Shown in pieces: positions 33,801 to 43,108 of a DNA stretch of 64,000 bases. Numbering within the stretch: the stretch's first letter is position 1; every line of letters begins with the position of its first letter. The stretch is from Pisolithus tinctorius (taxonomy: Eukaryota > Basidiomycota > Agaricomycetes > Boletales > Pisolithaceae). Both the position numbers and the translations under genes were made by a program. The stretch spans positions 4,526,001-4,590,000 of the forward strand of contig JANFAH010000002.1 in assembly GCA_024663395.1 (NCBI GenBank), read 5' to 3'. The notes below the pieces were generated by a model, which worked only from the letters and a program-made list of their open reading frames with translations, searched no databases and was not told the origin of the DNA.

Positions 33801-35570
33801 ATACTTGGATGCATCTGTAGTAATTGCGAATGGCTGAGAGGTATCAGGCATTTGAAGAGTTGGTTGTGCCATGAAGATTCTTTTCAGGAGTTCAAAGGCG
33901 TCCTGACATTTCTTTGACCAACTCCAGTCGACCGTCTTCTTGGTAAGGTCAATGAGTGGTCGTGCAATGTCCGAGTAGTAAGGGACAAATCTTCTGTAAA
34001 AGTTTGTGAATCCTAGGAAGGATCGCACATCTTTGACCTTTTTTGGGACTGGCCATTCGGCAATGCCTTGAACCTTGACGGGGTCCATGGCGACAGTGTT
34101 TTCTTTGATAATCATGCCAAGGTATTCCACCTCAGCGAGATCAAAATGACATTTTTCCAACTTTAAGGGAAGGGAGAGTTCCCTCATTCGTTCGAGAATG
34201 CGATGGGTTCTTCGTTTATGTTCTTCAAGGTCATTTGAAAAGATAAGGAGGTCATCCATGTAGACAACCAACCATCCTTTGGCGATCATGTCTCTGAAAG
34301 AGTCGTTCATGAATCGCTGGAAGGTGGCAGGGGAGTTACAGAGACTGAAGAACATAACAGTGGGTTCGAAAAGTCCTTTGTGTGTGATAAACACTGCTTT
34401 CCATTGGTCTCCTTCCTTGATGCAGACATTGTTGTACCCCGACCTGACATCCATCTTTGTGAAAACGGAAGCTCCCTTTAGTTTGTCCACAAGGTCTGAA
34501 ATGAGGGGAAGGGGGTATGCATCCTTCACCGTATTCTTGTTCAGATACCTGTAGTCTTGGCAGGGTCGCAGGGAGCCATCCTTTTTTCCTACAAAGAAGA
34601 AGGGGGCAGCTTGGGGAGACTTTGAGGGACGGATCTTTCCTTCTCAAAGGTTTTCTTCAATAAACTTTTCTGCGGACTCTCGCTCAGAGGGAGAGAGAGG
34701 GTATGCCTTGGCCACCTTGGGGATGAAGTCTTCTACAAGGTTTATGGCATGGTCATATGGTCATGATGGAGGTAAAACCCCATCAGATGGTTTCTCGAAA
34801 ACTGAGGCAAAGTCCTTATACTCTTCAGGGAGGACAGCCTTCAGTTTTTTCTTGTGTTCTTCCTGGGCTAGTTCCGCAGCCGTGGTGATCTTTTGAAGAA
34901 GACTATTGTTGGGATTAATCTTCTTTGCTTCTTCAACAAGTTTTCCAACTGACATCACAAAGTGTGCTCAGATGGTTTCGTCTTCTGGTTCTTTGTAATC
35001 CATGAATTTGTTTATCCCTTTCTTTTCAGCAGGGGATACAAGATTCATGGTTGGTTCTTCGATGGCAACGGAAGAGACATTGCATCTTAATTCCTTTGAT
35101 CTATCGGTTTTCTTGTCGATAGACAATGTGCCCATCCTCCAGTCCACGACAGGATTGTTTTCTTGGAGCCAGGGGAGACCCAGAATGATGTTTTCCATTC
35201 CACAATTGATGACATGGAAGAAGGACTGGTGGACAAGTCCTTTAACCTTGAAGTATAGAGTGGCGGAAAACAGTATTCTTCCTTTTGAGTTCTGGGTTCC
35301 ATCGGCGTTTTTAGCGAGGATGGGTTCGGCGAGTCGTTGAGTGGGGATTCGATGTTTTCGCACAAAACCCCAATCAATGCAAGAGATTTCTGCTCCAGAA
35401 TCAACTAGAGCGGTGGTGTTGATGACTTTCGAGGTAACTTCTGATGCGTAGAGGGAAATGGGAATCTGCATAGTACGTTCTGGTGTAGATGTTACAAGTA
35501 CAGGTGCAACAGAAACTAGACTGTCCTTAGTTTGGGGAACATCTGGCGTCAACGCAGAGTTCCCATTCAA
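30864..35570 (-). pseudogene. pol: Gypsy B pol: PR, RT, RNase H, integrase, chromodomain, zinc-knuckle tail
   Basis: One continuous frame of 1569 codons broken only by TGA at 34968, 34761, 34644 and 33129 (lowest coordinates), each where family members carry Arg (CGA). Protease: LVDSGAEISCID. RT: FFFVGKKDGSLRPCQDYRYLN, TKMDVRSGYNNV, VVYMDDLLIFS. RNase H: TTDASKYATGGIL, FTDHKNL, DALSRRPDH. Integrase: HPGVLK, CAVCQQNK, CDLVTDLP, ISDRGPQFAS, DGETERMNQEV. Chromodomain: FLIKWKGYPSSENSWQ. About 350 further residues follow in the same frame, with a Ser/Pro region, CYVCRCLGHIRVNC (CCHC), a second cluster CPLCHATRPRHTQAQC, and an acidic tail. The tail is unusual for pol. Entry to this frame is by -1 shift from gag. 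Confidence 0.93.
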
Positions 35571-36676
35571 AAATCCTTTCCAAGAGCTCTAGCAATGTTA
35601 ACCAGAGCGATGGATGGACCAGCAACTTTTTCTTCATCGTCGCTTTCTTCTACTTCCACAATTTTGTGGATCTTCTTTACTTTCTTCTGGGGAGTTTTCC
35701 CCTTGTCTGGACATTCTCAGGAGAGATGTCCCTTGTTTCCACAACCGAAACATCTTCCTTCTTTGATGTGACGGTCTCATTCTTCTTTGGAGAGTCTCAC
35801 TCCATCCACGTCCATAGCGTTTGGATCTTTTTCCTCAGCAAAATTGTTCCTGGGGTGGAACGTTTTCTTTTCCTTCTTCCCAAAGGTTTCATTGACCTTT
35901 CTCCATTTTGCATCGAACTTCTGCGCTTGGGTGTACCACTTGGTAATCTTGGTGGGGGTGGTTTCTATCATGTGAATCCTGTTCACGATGAAAGGTTTGA
36001 GTCCTTGGGAGAAGAACTCGATCAAGGCGATGTCTTCCATGATGGTTGAGTCAGCTGCAGCAGTCCGGAAGTTGGTGATATACTGCTCCACCGAATCTTT
36101 CTGTTTCAGGGTTCGCAATTTGGCGATAGCGGTACCCACGGTGTCAGTGGAGGTAAATGAGGCTTTGAAATCTTTTATAAAATCGGCAAAAGTGCCGAAG
36201 CTCGGGGGGTTCTTTTCCAGAGACGTTTTCTGGAAGGTGGCGGCCCAGGAGCAGGCAACATCCTTTTTCATGTACGACAGGGCGTAGACCACCTTTTTGG
36301 TGTCAGTGTTGTATAGTTCTTCATTTACCAAGAGATAGGTCTGTACGGAGTACAGCCAGCTCATGGCGTTCTTCTGGTTTCCATCAAAGTCGGATGGAGC
36401 GCCAATCTTTAGTTCAGTGGCTTTGGTGGCATTGCCAACCAGTGCCTTCGATGATGAACCGGACATCATATTCTGTGGTTGGTTTGGGGGTATAGGAAGT
36501 GTGGCAGGTACTGGTGGGATTGGAGTACCGAGTGATGCGAGGGATTGGGTGAAAAGGTTCGAGAGGATACCAGAGGTAAAGCCTCTATCCAGTTGTTTGG
36601 GTTCGTTGGAGGAGGTGTCAGTGACAGTGCTCTCCTGTTCTTCGTCAGATGACGATTCTTCGCGAGTGGGTCGCAA
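35567..36676 (-). pseudogene. gag: Gypsy B Gag (about 369 codons) with two CGA-derived stops
   Basis: The frame opens at a TTG (36674-36676) right after an in-frame TAG; the first ATG is about 68 codons in, so the true start is unclear, as in element A. The gag domain shows APSDFDGNQKNAMSWLYSVQTYLLVNEELY and LKQKDSVEQYITNFRTAAAD. TGA at 35777-35779 and 35717-35719 interrupt RHIKEGRCFGCGNKGHLS-stop-ECP, the CCHC zinc knuckle; both stand where Arg is expected. The native end is GATTTTTGA (TGA 35567-35569), overlapping pol in the -1 frame exactly as in element A. Confidence 0.88.
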
Positions 36677-36762
36677 CGGCGCCTAACGTCGGTTGTTTCG
36701 GGGGTTCGTGGTGGTGCACTAAGCAGTGACCATTTCGGCCAAAGGCTAGAGACTTGAGCTTT

Positions 36763-37213
36763 TGTTACGCTCGACCGAAGTCAAGACGTAGGGAGAGCTC
36801 AAACGCAGACTAAGGTTTCTACTGAGCAATGGCTGCAGTAACCTCTGTAAACGACAGAGGATTTAGGGCAATGCTGGTAAGAGTGGTCCTTGTGAGGGAC
36901 ACTGAGGACGAAGTTCTGAGAACACTGCGTATAATTGAGCAGCTCAAGTCTGGGTTTCCAGGTCTTGAGCTGGCGACCTAAATACTACAAGAAGAGGACC
37001 ATGAGGCGTCCGCATGTACTCGAGGTAACTACGCCATTGGTTGAACAATGACGACACATGTCCTAAGCATGTAACGAGCTAGTAACGCTAGTGGTGGGAA
37101 TAGAGAGCCATCGGATCAGAGAGAAGATGGCTCTAAAAGGAAACTAAGTCCAATGGATCACAAGCAAGGTAAACATACAACGGAAAAGGAAAAGTTAGGG
37201 GTGAAACATAACA
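36763..37213 (-). repeat. 5' LTR of gypsy B (451 bp)
   Basis: TGTTACGCTCGACC...GTGAAACATAACA in window orientation, followed by GTTGG. Contains the promoter side of the minus-strand element. Confidence 0.95.
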
Positions 37214-37218
37214 GTTGG

Positions 37219-39648
37219 GGGAATGGCTAGGACCGGAATTCCGGAGTCGATGGTGGGGTGACAGTGGCGATGGTTAGGGGGAAGGTGAGGGGTCAGCTGG
37301 TACCCGAAGGGGCCTTGTGAACATACAAGTTCCGGGGCGAGTGGGTGAGCTGGGAAACAGACTGGCAGAGTCAGGGGTTTGTCAGATGGGCTGAAGCCTG
37401 GGGTGTCTTGCAAGCAAATTCATGCTCCAAGGCGGGGTTGATGTCAGGGGGGTTAGCAAACTTTAGTATTAGGTGGGGATAGGTGACTGCACTACACTCG
37501 GCCACCAACGGGTGCCTATTGAGTGGGCTAGTCGGTTCCCTACAACCTAGATACTTCGGTTCCTAACGAGTTGGCAAGGCCGGTTAAACAGGGGTCGGAG
37601 ACCGAGAGAGAACCAAGGCCGGGTCCACCAAGGACCGGAAAGAGGTGCTAGGTCAAGACCATAGCACCAGGGTAGAGGACAGGGGTAGTTCCGGGAGGAG
37701 GGAGAGGTCTGAAGGCTGAATGAGTGACAGTGGAGTAGCATAGAGTTACCCAAGGGGTATCAGAGGCCAAGGGAGGCCGGAGATGGGAGACCGGCCAAAA
37801 GAAATGAGTCCGGAGTGAGCAAGACTGGTCAGGGGCCATGAGGAGGTCCAGAGATGAACACCGGAAAAGAGAAAGAAAGCTGGAGTCAGCAAGACCGGTC
37901 AGGGGCTACAAGGGAGTCCAGAGATAACAGGCTGGACAAAGGGTGACAAGGCCTAGCAAGGGAGGGAAGACCGGAACTCAGGAGACCAGTCATAAAGGAG
38001 TCCGGAGGTGGAAAAAGCGGACACAAATAGGGGGACTGGAGTTAGCAAGTCTGGACCAGGGCTGTAAAGCTGGGTGAAACCAAAGGCCTGGCAGGACAAG
38101 CCAGGGGGAACTGCTAAGGGGAACAGAGTAACGCACTAATTGATTTGTCTCTACTGAGACCACCAGTTTGGCTTCTGGTGTACCGGAGTACCAACTTGTT
38201 GACCCAGTTAGGATCCTGGGGTAGACTCTAATTGTTTTGTCTCAACCAAGACCACCGGTTTTGGCTTCTGGAGTACCAAGCTACCAACTTGTTAACCCGG
38301 TTAGGATCCCAGGATGGACAGAGGACAGGGAAAGGACCGGAAACGAGGTCAGGGACCAGGATAGGGGCCGGAGATCTGGCAGACTGGTCCTAGACCGAAA
38401 ATCAGGGGCCAGGAGCAGGTCTAAAGGGCTAGCATGCCCAGGGGGTGCCTCTAAGTGAAAAGTGAGGCTGGAAAAGAGGTCAGGGACTGGGCTAAGGGCC
38501 AGAGGGCTGGCAGACCAGTCCTAGACCAAAACGGAGGTGTCATGCACTAGCTAAGACCACAAGAGCTGAGGCCTGGTACAAGTCCAAAGGACAAGCACCA
38601 TCCCGAGGCTGAGTAGTGCAGCACCGGGACAATGGACAGGAGACCCAGGAGGGGTCTGTGAGGAACAGAAAGGTCTGAGGAGAGCCAGGACTGGTCCAAA
38701 ACCTAGTAACAGGTCTAGACAAGTCCAGGTGAGGTGGCTGAATCAAACCGGGGCCGAGAGGGCCAGTAACAAAGGGCAGGAGGCCGAGGGAAGTGGCAAA
38801 CCAGCTTCAGGCAAGTCCGGGTGAGTGTGGACAAGTGAAACCAAGGCCAGACAGGCCGGTGACAGACAGTCTGGAGACTGGAAAGGGGGGTCCAGGGCTC
38901 CAAGGCCGGTGTAGTGAAGGCCAAGGGTGGAGACCGGACCCAAAAACCACTGAAGCTGAGTGCTGATGGGGAACCAGGGAAGGTGTTGAGGGCCAGGACT
39001 GGCCAAGTCCAGGCCTGGGGGCTGCACCAGAGGTGCACAGAGGTCTGAAGACCAATATCAGGGAGTCAGGAGGTCAAATGAGTGATGAGATCCCAGTGTC
39101 CAGTACAGTAGAACTGGACGAAGACAGCTGGGCTAGAGTGCTGGGATGACTGAAGTAAGGACTGTGGTGAAGACCAGGGTGACCAGCCAGGGGTCAGAGG
39201 TAGCTCGGGGGAGCTAACAGAAGTGAGTCCAGTTGATGAGGCCAGCTCAGGGGCAAGTCCAGAGAGTAACTCCGACTTGGAAGTGGGCTCAGGCATGAAC
39301 CTGGGTTGGTGGTGGTGAGTCTGGATGGTGAGTCCGACTCAGGGGTTGACATGGCCGGTCCGGAGTCAGGAAGAAACGAGTGGCAGGCAGGGCTCAGGAG
39401 TGAGGGAATGGATGCATTAAGTTTTGACCACTAGGAACATAGTGCCAGGGGTAATGCAACCCGGGGGTGTGCAGAGTGCCAAGGGGTGCCAGGTTACCTC
39501 TCTGCTTTAGCAGAGATCTCCGGGTTGGGCTCCGGAGTCAGAGGAGAGGTATCCCGATGAGTCCAGATGGGCAAGGTCATGGGTAGGGGCTCTAGAGCAG
39601 GACCTAGACATGATGCAGTGGCTTGCACAAGTGTGAGTCAGAATATAC
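37219..39648. other. LARD internal DNA, part 3
   Basis: Non-coding. Two adjacent ~110-bp near-copies occur near 38125-38320 (both with 'ttggcttctgg(t/a)gtacc' and 'gacc(c/a)(a/g)gttaggatcc'), and a related pair around 38330-38530 ('agggccagagggctggcagaccagtcctagacc'). The rest is 'accgg/ctgg' low-complexity DNA. No coding frame supported. Confidence 0.5.
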
Positions 39649-40567
39649 TGTCAAGTACGGGTTTACCCTCAGGTGACCAGGCTTCAAGACCAGGTGACAG
39701 GGGCTGAGTCTGGGTGACCAAAGTCAAGGCCAGAAGATAGGGGCCAAATCTGGACCAGAGTTGAGGCCAGAGGTTAGGGGCTAAGTCCAGAGGACCGGAC
39801 TTAAGACCGGTAGCGTGGGAACAAGGCCGGTAGCGTGGGAAACCGACCGGTCTTGGAGTGCGCACAAGGGGAAGCCGGTCTGGGGTTGGATCTACCTCCC
39901 TTGGTCTCAGCTTATGTGCTGTACTCTTATGCAAGCTGGGGAGAGGTCCGGGACAGGGGCCGGGGATAGCTTAAGGCTCGGCCTTAGCTATAGAGTAGTC
40001 TTGAGGGGTAAGACAGGAGTCAAGGGTAATACTTAATTGATATTCTGACTGGGGTGCTACGAATTATGTACAGGGGTTAAATACATGAGGCTGGTCTGGG
40101 ATAACAAACATAGAGCCAGACTTGTGAATAAGCTATTAGTGAGATGATTAGCAAGACAAGGATAGCCACAGTGGCTATGCAGAGGCTAATAGCCAAAGTC
40201 CGGGTGACCAGCATAACTGGGGTCAGACACAGGATATGTACAGTAAGCAGAGTTAGACAAAAGGACAAGACTGAATATAGCACAAACAAATGAAAACAGA
40301 CCGGAGTTATGTCCAGGTGACCTGGACATAGACCTGGGAGGACCGGGGTGGAGCAGTGCAAGGCTGGAAGGCTGGAATGGACCAGAGATAGGGGTAAAAC
40401 ACCAGACTTAAGTTATTTAGACCGGAGTTGGGTTTCCTAGGGCTGGAGTTGAGTTCTCTAGGCCAGAGTTAGGTTTTCTAGGCTGGACTAGGACTGGACT
40501 TGACCAGAGATAGGGGCTAGGGGTCCAGACTGGACTGGGACCGAGTCCAAGAGTCATGGACATGACA
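39649..40567 (-). repeat. 5' LTR of the LARD-like element (919 bp)
   Basis: TGTCAAGTACGGG...CATGGACATGACA, followed by the CCCAT duplication. About 17 bp longer than the other copy near its start. Confidence 0.9.
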
Positions 40568-41615
40568 CCCATGCCTGATGTGTTCTGGGACTAATCAGTA
40601 CTTGGAAGGCTGAAAATGTTGTGGAGGTCAATCTGGCACTTCAGAACATGATTTACAAACCAGTCCCCTCTCAACCAATGCATTTCTGGCACAGGGACAA
40701 TGGTATGGAAGTTAGGGAAAGACAAAATCCTCTTCACCCCTGGGTGCCATCAGAAGGCTATGCGACTGATCTGCCATGGAACAGAATCCTGTGCTTCCAT
40801 CTGGCCCTGAATGTTGCCTTTGGTCACATATGACCAAATAATCCTTCCCCAGTCATCTACAGTTCAGATCAGAGCAAGATCTAGTGAACCCTCTTATGGT
40901 GCTCAGAGCACAAGGAGATTTTGTCTCACCCCAACTTCCATAAAAGTTTTCCTGTGCCAGAAATGCATTGGTTGAGAGGGGACTGGTTTGTACATCATGT
41001 TCTGAAGTGCCAGATTGACCTCCATAACATTTTCAGCCTTCCAAGTACTGATTAGTCCCAGAACACATCAGGCATGGGGGGGAAACAGTCCAGGAAATGA
41101 CTGACAGCAGGTTTTTTAAGGGACTGATGGTTCTGAGAGCATGTTATACTGATGGCACTGTGTTGGCCACCAGTATTTGATAAGAATTCCTTGAGAAAAT
41201 GACCATGTGAGCTAGAGAGATGATTTCATGAGTTGTGGTAAAAGAGGGAGGATTAATGGTACAAGTCCAATGTTTGTCATTGTTTACATGCTGACAAATC
41301 ATCTGGAAGATCATGTGGTTTATTATGTAACCATTTTTTCCCATCCTCCATGCCCTCAATCCCATCAAAAGGTCACATTTCATGATTTCACCAGTCAGGG
41401 ACAAAAGCGTTGCAATGCACCTTTTGGAAAGAATAGGGTGTATCTGTATCTTGGCATGTATTGCTTTGTTTTGACTGACCTTAGTGCTCTGGAAAGCTTA
41501 GAGTCACCCCTTTCCAATGGTATAGGTATCATCATTATCTGTGCAGAATAGCCCAAGCTACATCAGCAACAATTCACACCTCACAAACATTGCAACACTT
41601 TTGTCCCTCACTGTA

Positions 41616-42950
41616 TACCGGCCCAATAGAATCCCACTGGAGTGCCTTCTGAACCACTGTAAATATCCTGGAGGGTGTCATCCATCCTGGCCAACTGGAG
41701 TTGGTTCAGAACTGATGCCAAACAACTGCCACCAGCCCTAGACCTGTGCCGGCCCACTACATTGTGGCTGGTAGGTATCCCAGGTCATGATAAACAACAG
41801 GGAATTTGATCCAGCTGACTGGATTTGGCTGGAACATATACTGGCACAATAGAATCCCACTGGAGTGCCTTCTGAACCACTGTAAATTGCCTGGAGGGTG
41901 TCATCCATCCCAGCCAACTGGAGTTGGTTCAGAATTGATGCCAAACAACTGCCAACAGCCCTGAACCTGTGCTGGCCCACTATAATGTGGCTGGTATGTG
42001 TCCTGGGTCATGTTCAACAACTGGGAATTTGACCCGGCTGACTGGATATGGCTGGAACATATACCAGCCCAATACCATCCCACTGGAATGCCTTCTGAAC
42101 CACTGTAAATAGCCTGGAGGTTGTGATCCATTCTGGCCAACTGGAGTTAGTTAGGAATTGATGCCAACCAACTGGCACCAGCCTTGGCCCCCTGCCGGTC
42201 CCCTAGATTCAGCCAGGTAGATATCCTGGCTCACTGGCAATAACATGGGATCTGGCCCAGCTAACTGGAAATGTCAGGAAGCCATACCAGCTGAATAGCA
42301 CCCCACTAGTGTGCTTTCCGAACCACTGCAAATATCCTGGAGGCTGTGATCCATCCAGCCCACCTGGAATTTGATGAGCATCCATACCCACACACCAACA
42401 CCAGCTTATCCTCTATTCCGCCATATTTGCACTATACCGGTATGGGTCCTGGCTTACTATTGCTGGCATGAAAGCTGGCTAGACATATATTCCAACTACC
42501 CACCATAATCCAGGCACCTGTCATGGCCCACTTGCATAAGGCCAGTATCTGACCCAGCATACTAGAAATTGCCATAACTCATACCGGCCCAATGGATGTA
42601 CATTGGTATGCCTTCCGACCCACTGGAAATAGTGTGGTTGCTGTCATCCATACCAGCCAACTGGAATTAGCTCGGCATCCATGCCAACTGACCATCACCA
42701 CCTTGGCATCTGTGCCAGCCCACTAGCATAAGACCGGTATGTTTCCTGGCTTATTGGCATTATCCTGGCATTTGTCCCAGCTTACTGGAATTAGCCCAGC
42801 ATTCATACCAAACCAATAGAATTACAGTGGAAAGCCTTCTGACCCACTGGCAATTGCTGACACATGCTGGGCTCATGCCAGTGAGCCCAGACCAGGTTAG
42901 TACCAGACCTTTCCCAACTTGCCAGAATCCATGCCAGGATTATCCAGGCA
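41616..42950. repeat. Degenerate tandem array, ~222-bp unit
   Basis: The phrase 'caatagaatcccactggagtgcctt' and variants recur near 41625, 41846, 42070, 42290, 42588 and 42814, each followed by 'ctgaaccactgtaaat' and 'ccaactggagtt' at fixed distance. Spacing is about 222 bp, except one interval of about 297. The same unit is also partly present at 18283-18602, where the fold-back element split it at a TA. Non-coding and satellite-like; its relation to the KDZ remnant is not certain. Confidence 0.75.
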
Positions 42951-43108
42951 AGATGTATATAGTAGTAACCCCTCAGCCACACTGTGCAGTATGGTGACAT
43001 CCAATGATCATGGCTATGCTGTGTGACATGATGACAACTCAGAGGTGGGCTTGACTTTAGCTGGTCTGTGCAACACGGCCAATTGTCAACCTTGTTTCAT
43101 CATATGAT
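42951..43108. other. Junction DNA between repeat array and element C
   Basis: No feature recognised. Element C starts inside pol just to the right, so its gag, protease and 5' LTR are missing here. The cause (deletion or 5' truncation) cannot be read from the sequence. Confidence 0.3.

Larger units (their letters stand above)
30376..37213 (-). mobile_element. Ty3/gypsy chromovirus B, full length (6.8 kb)
   Basis: 451-bp LTRs at both ends and a 5-bp duplication GTTGG (30371-30375 and 37214-37218). Gag and a single-frame pol cover 30864-36676. The polypurine tract (reverse complement ggagagggggtaa, 30827-30839) adjoins the 3' LTR. Same family as element D at 1-1601. The LTRs differ by eye at 16 bases, all transitions, all within 13 CpG-type dinucleotides. 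Six premature TGA codons are the only lesions found in gag-pol. Confidence 0.96.
19146..40567 (-). mobile_element. Large non-coding LTR element (LARD-like), host of elements A and B
   Basis: LTRs at 19146-20047 and 39649-40567 flank the block, with a 5-bp duplication CCCAT at 19141-19145 and 40568-40572. Orientation is minus because the polypurine tract (reverse of GTATCCCCCTCTTAGG) abuts the left LTR at 20048-20063. After removing A and B, the internal region is about 4.85 kb (20048-21456, 29374-30375, 37219-39648) and contains only GC-rich, low-complexity 'ccgg/gaccgg/ctgg' words with no gag or pol. That is the definition of a large retrotransposon derivative. Its LTR ends and polypurine tract match those of gypsy C, a likely helper family. 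Confidence 0.85.
18605..41613. mobile_element. Fold-back element with TA duplication (split by the nested LTR element)
   Basis: Ends are CAGTGAGGGACAAAAG (18605) and its inverse (41613), flanked by TA on both sides (18603-18604, 41614-41615), as for Tc1/mariner-type insertions. The left arm 18605-19145 is the reverse complement of about 41075-41613. After the inserted LTR element, 40573-40725 pairs with about 40915-41070, leaving a ~190-bp loop. The original length is therefore about 1.58 kb, nearly all inverted arms. Each outer 222 bp (18605-18826 and 41392-41613) is itself bounded by inverted copies of the terminal motif (CAGTCAGGGACAAAAG inside), like a MITE. No transposase is encoded. Confidence 0.85.

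Noticed and set aside
30376..37213. Classical RIP as the cause of decay
   Set aside because: RIP favours CpA to TpA. The differences seen are confined to CpG dinucleotides.
41144..41551. Open frames of about 85-105 codons in the fold-back arms as a Tc1-type transposase
   Set aside because: No DDE motifs or helix-turn-helix; frames are open on both strands because the arms are inverted copies of one sequence.
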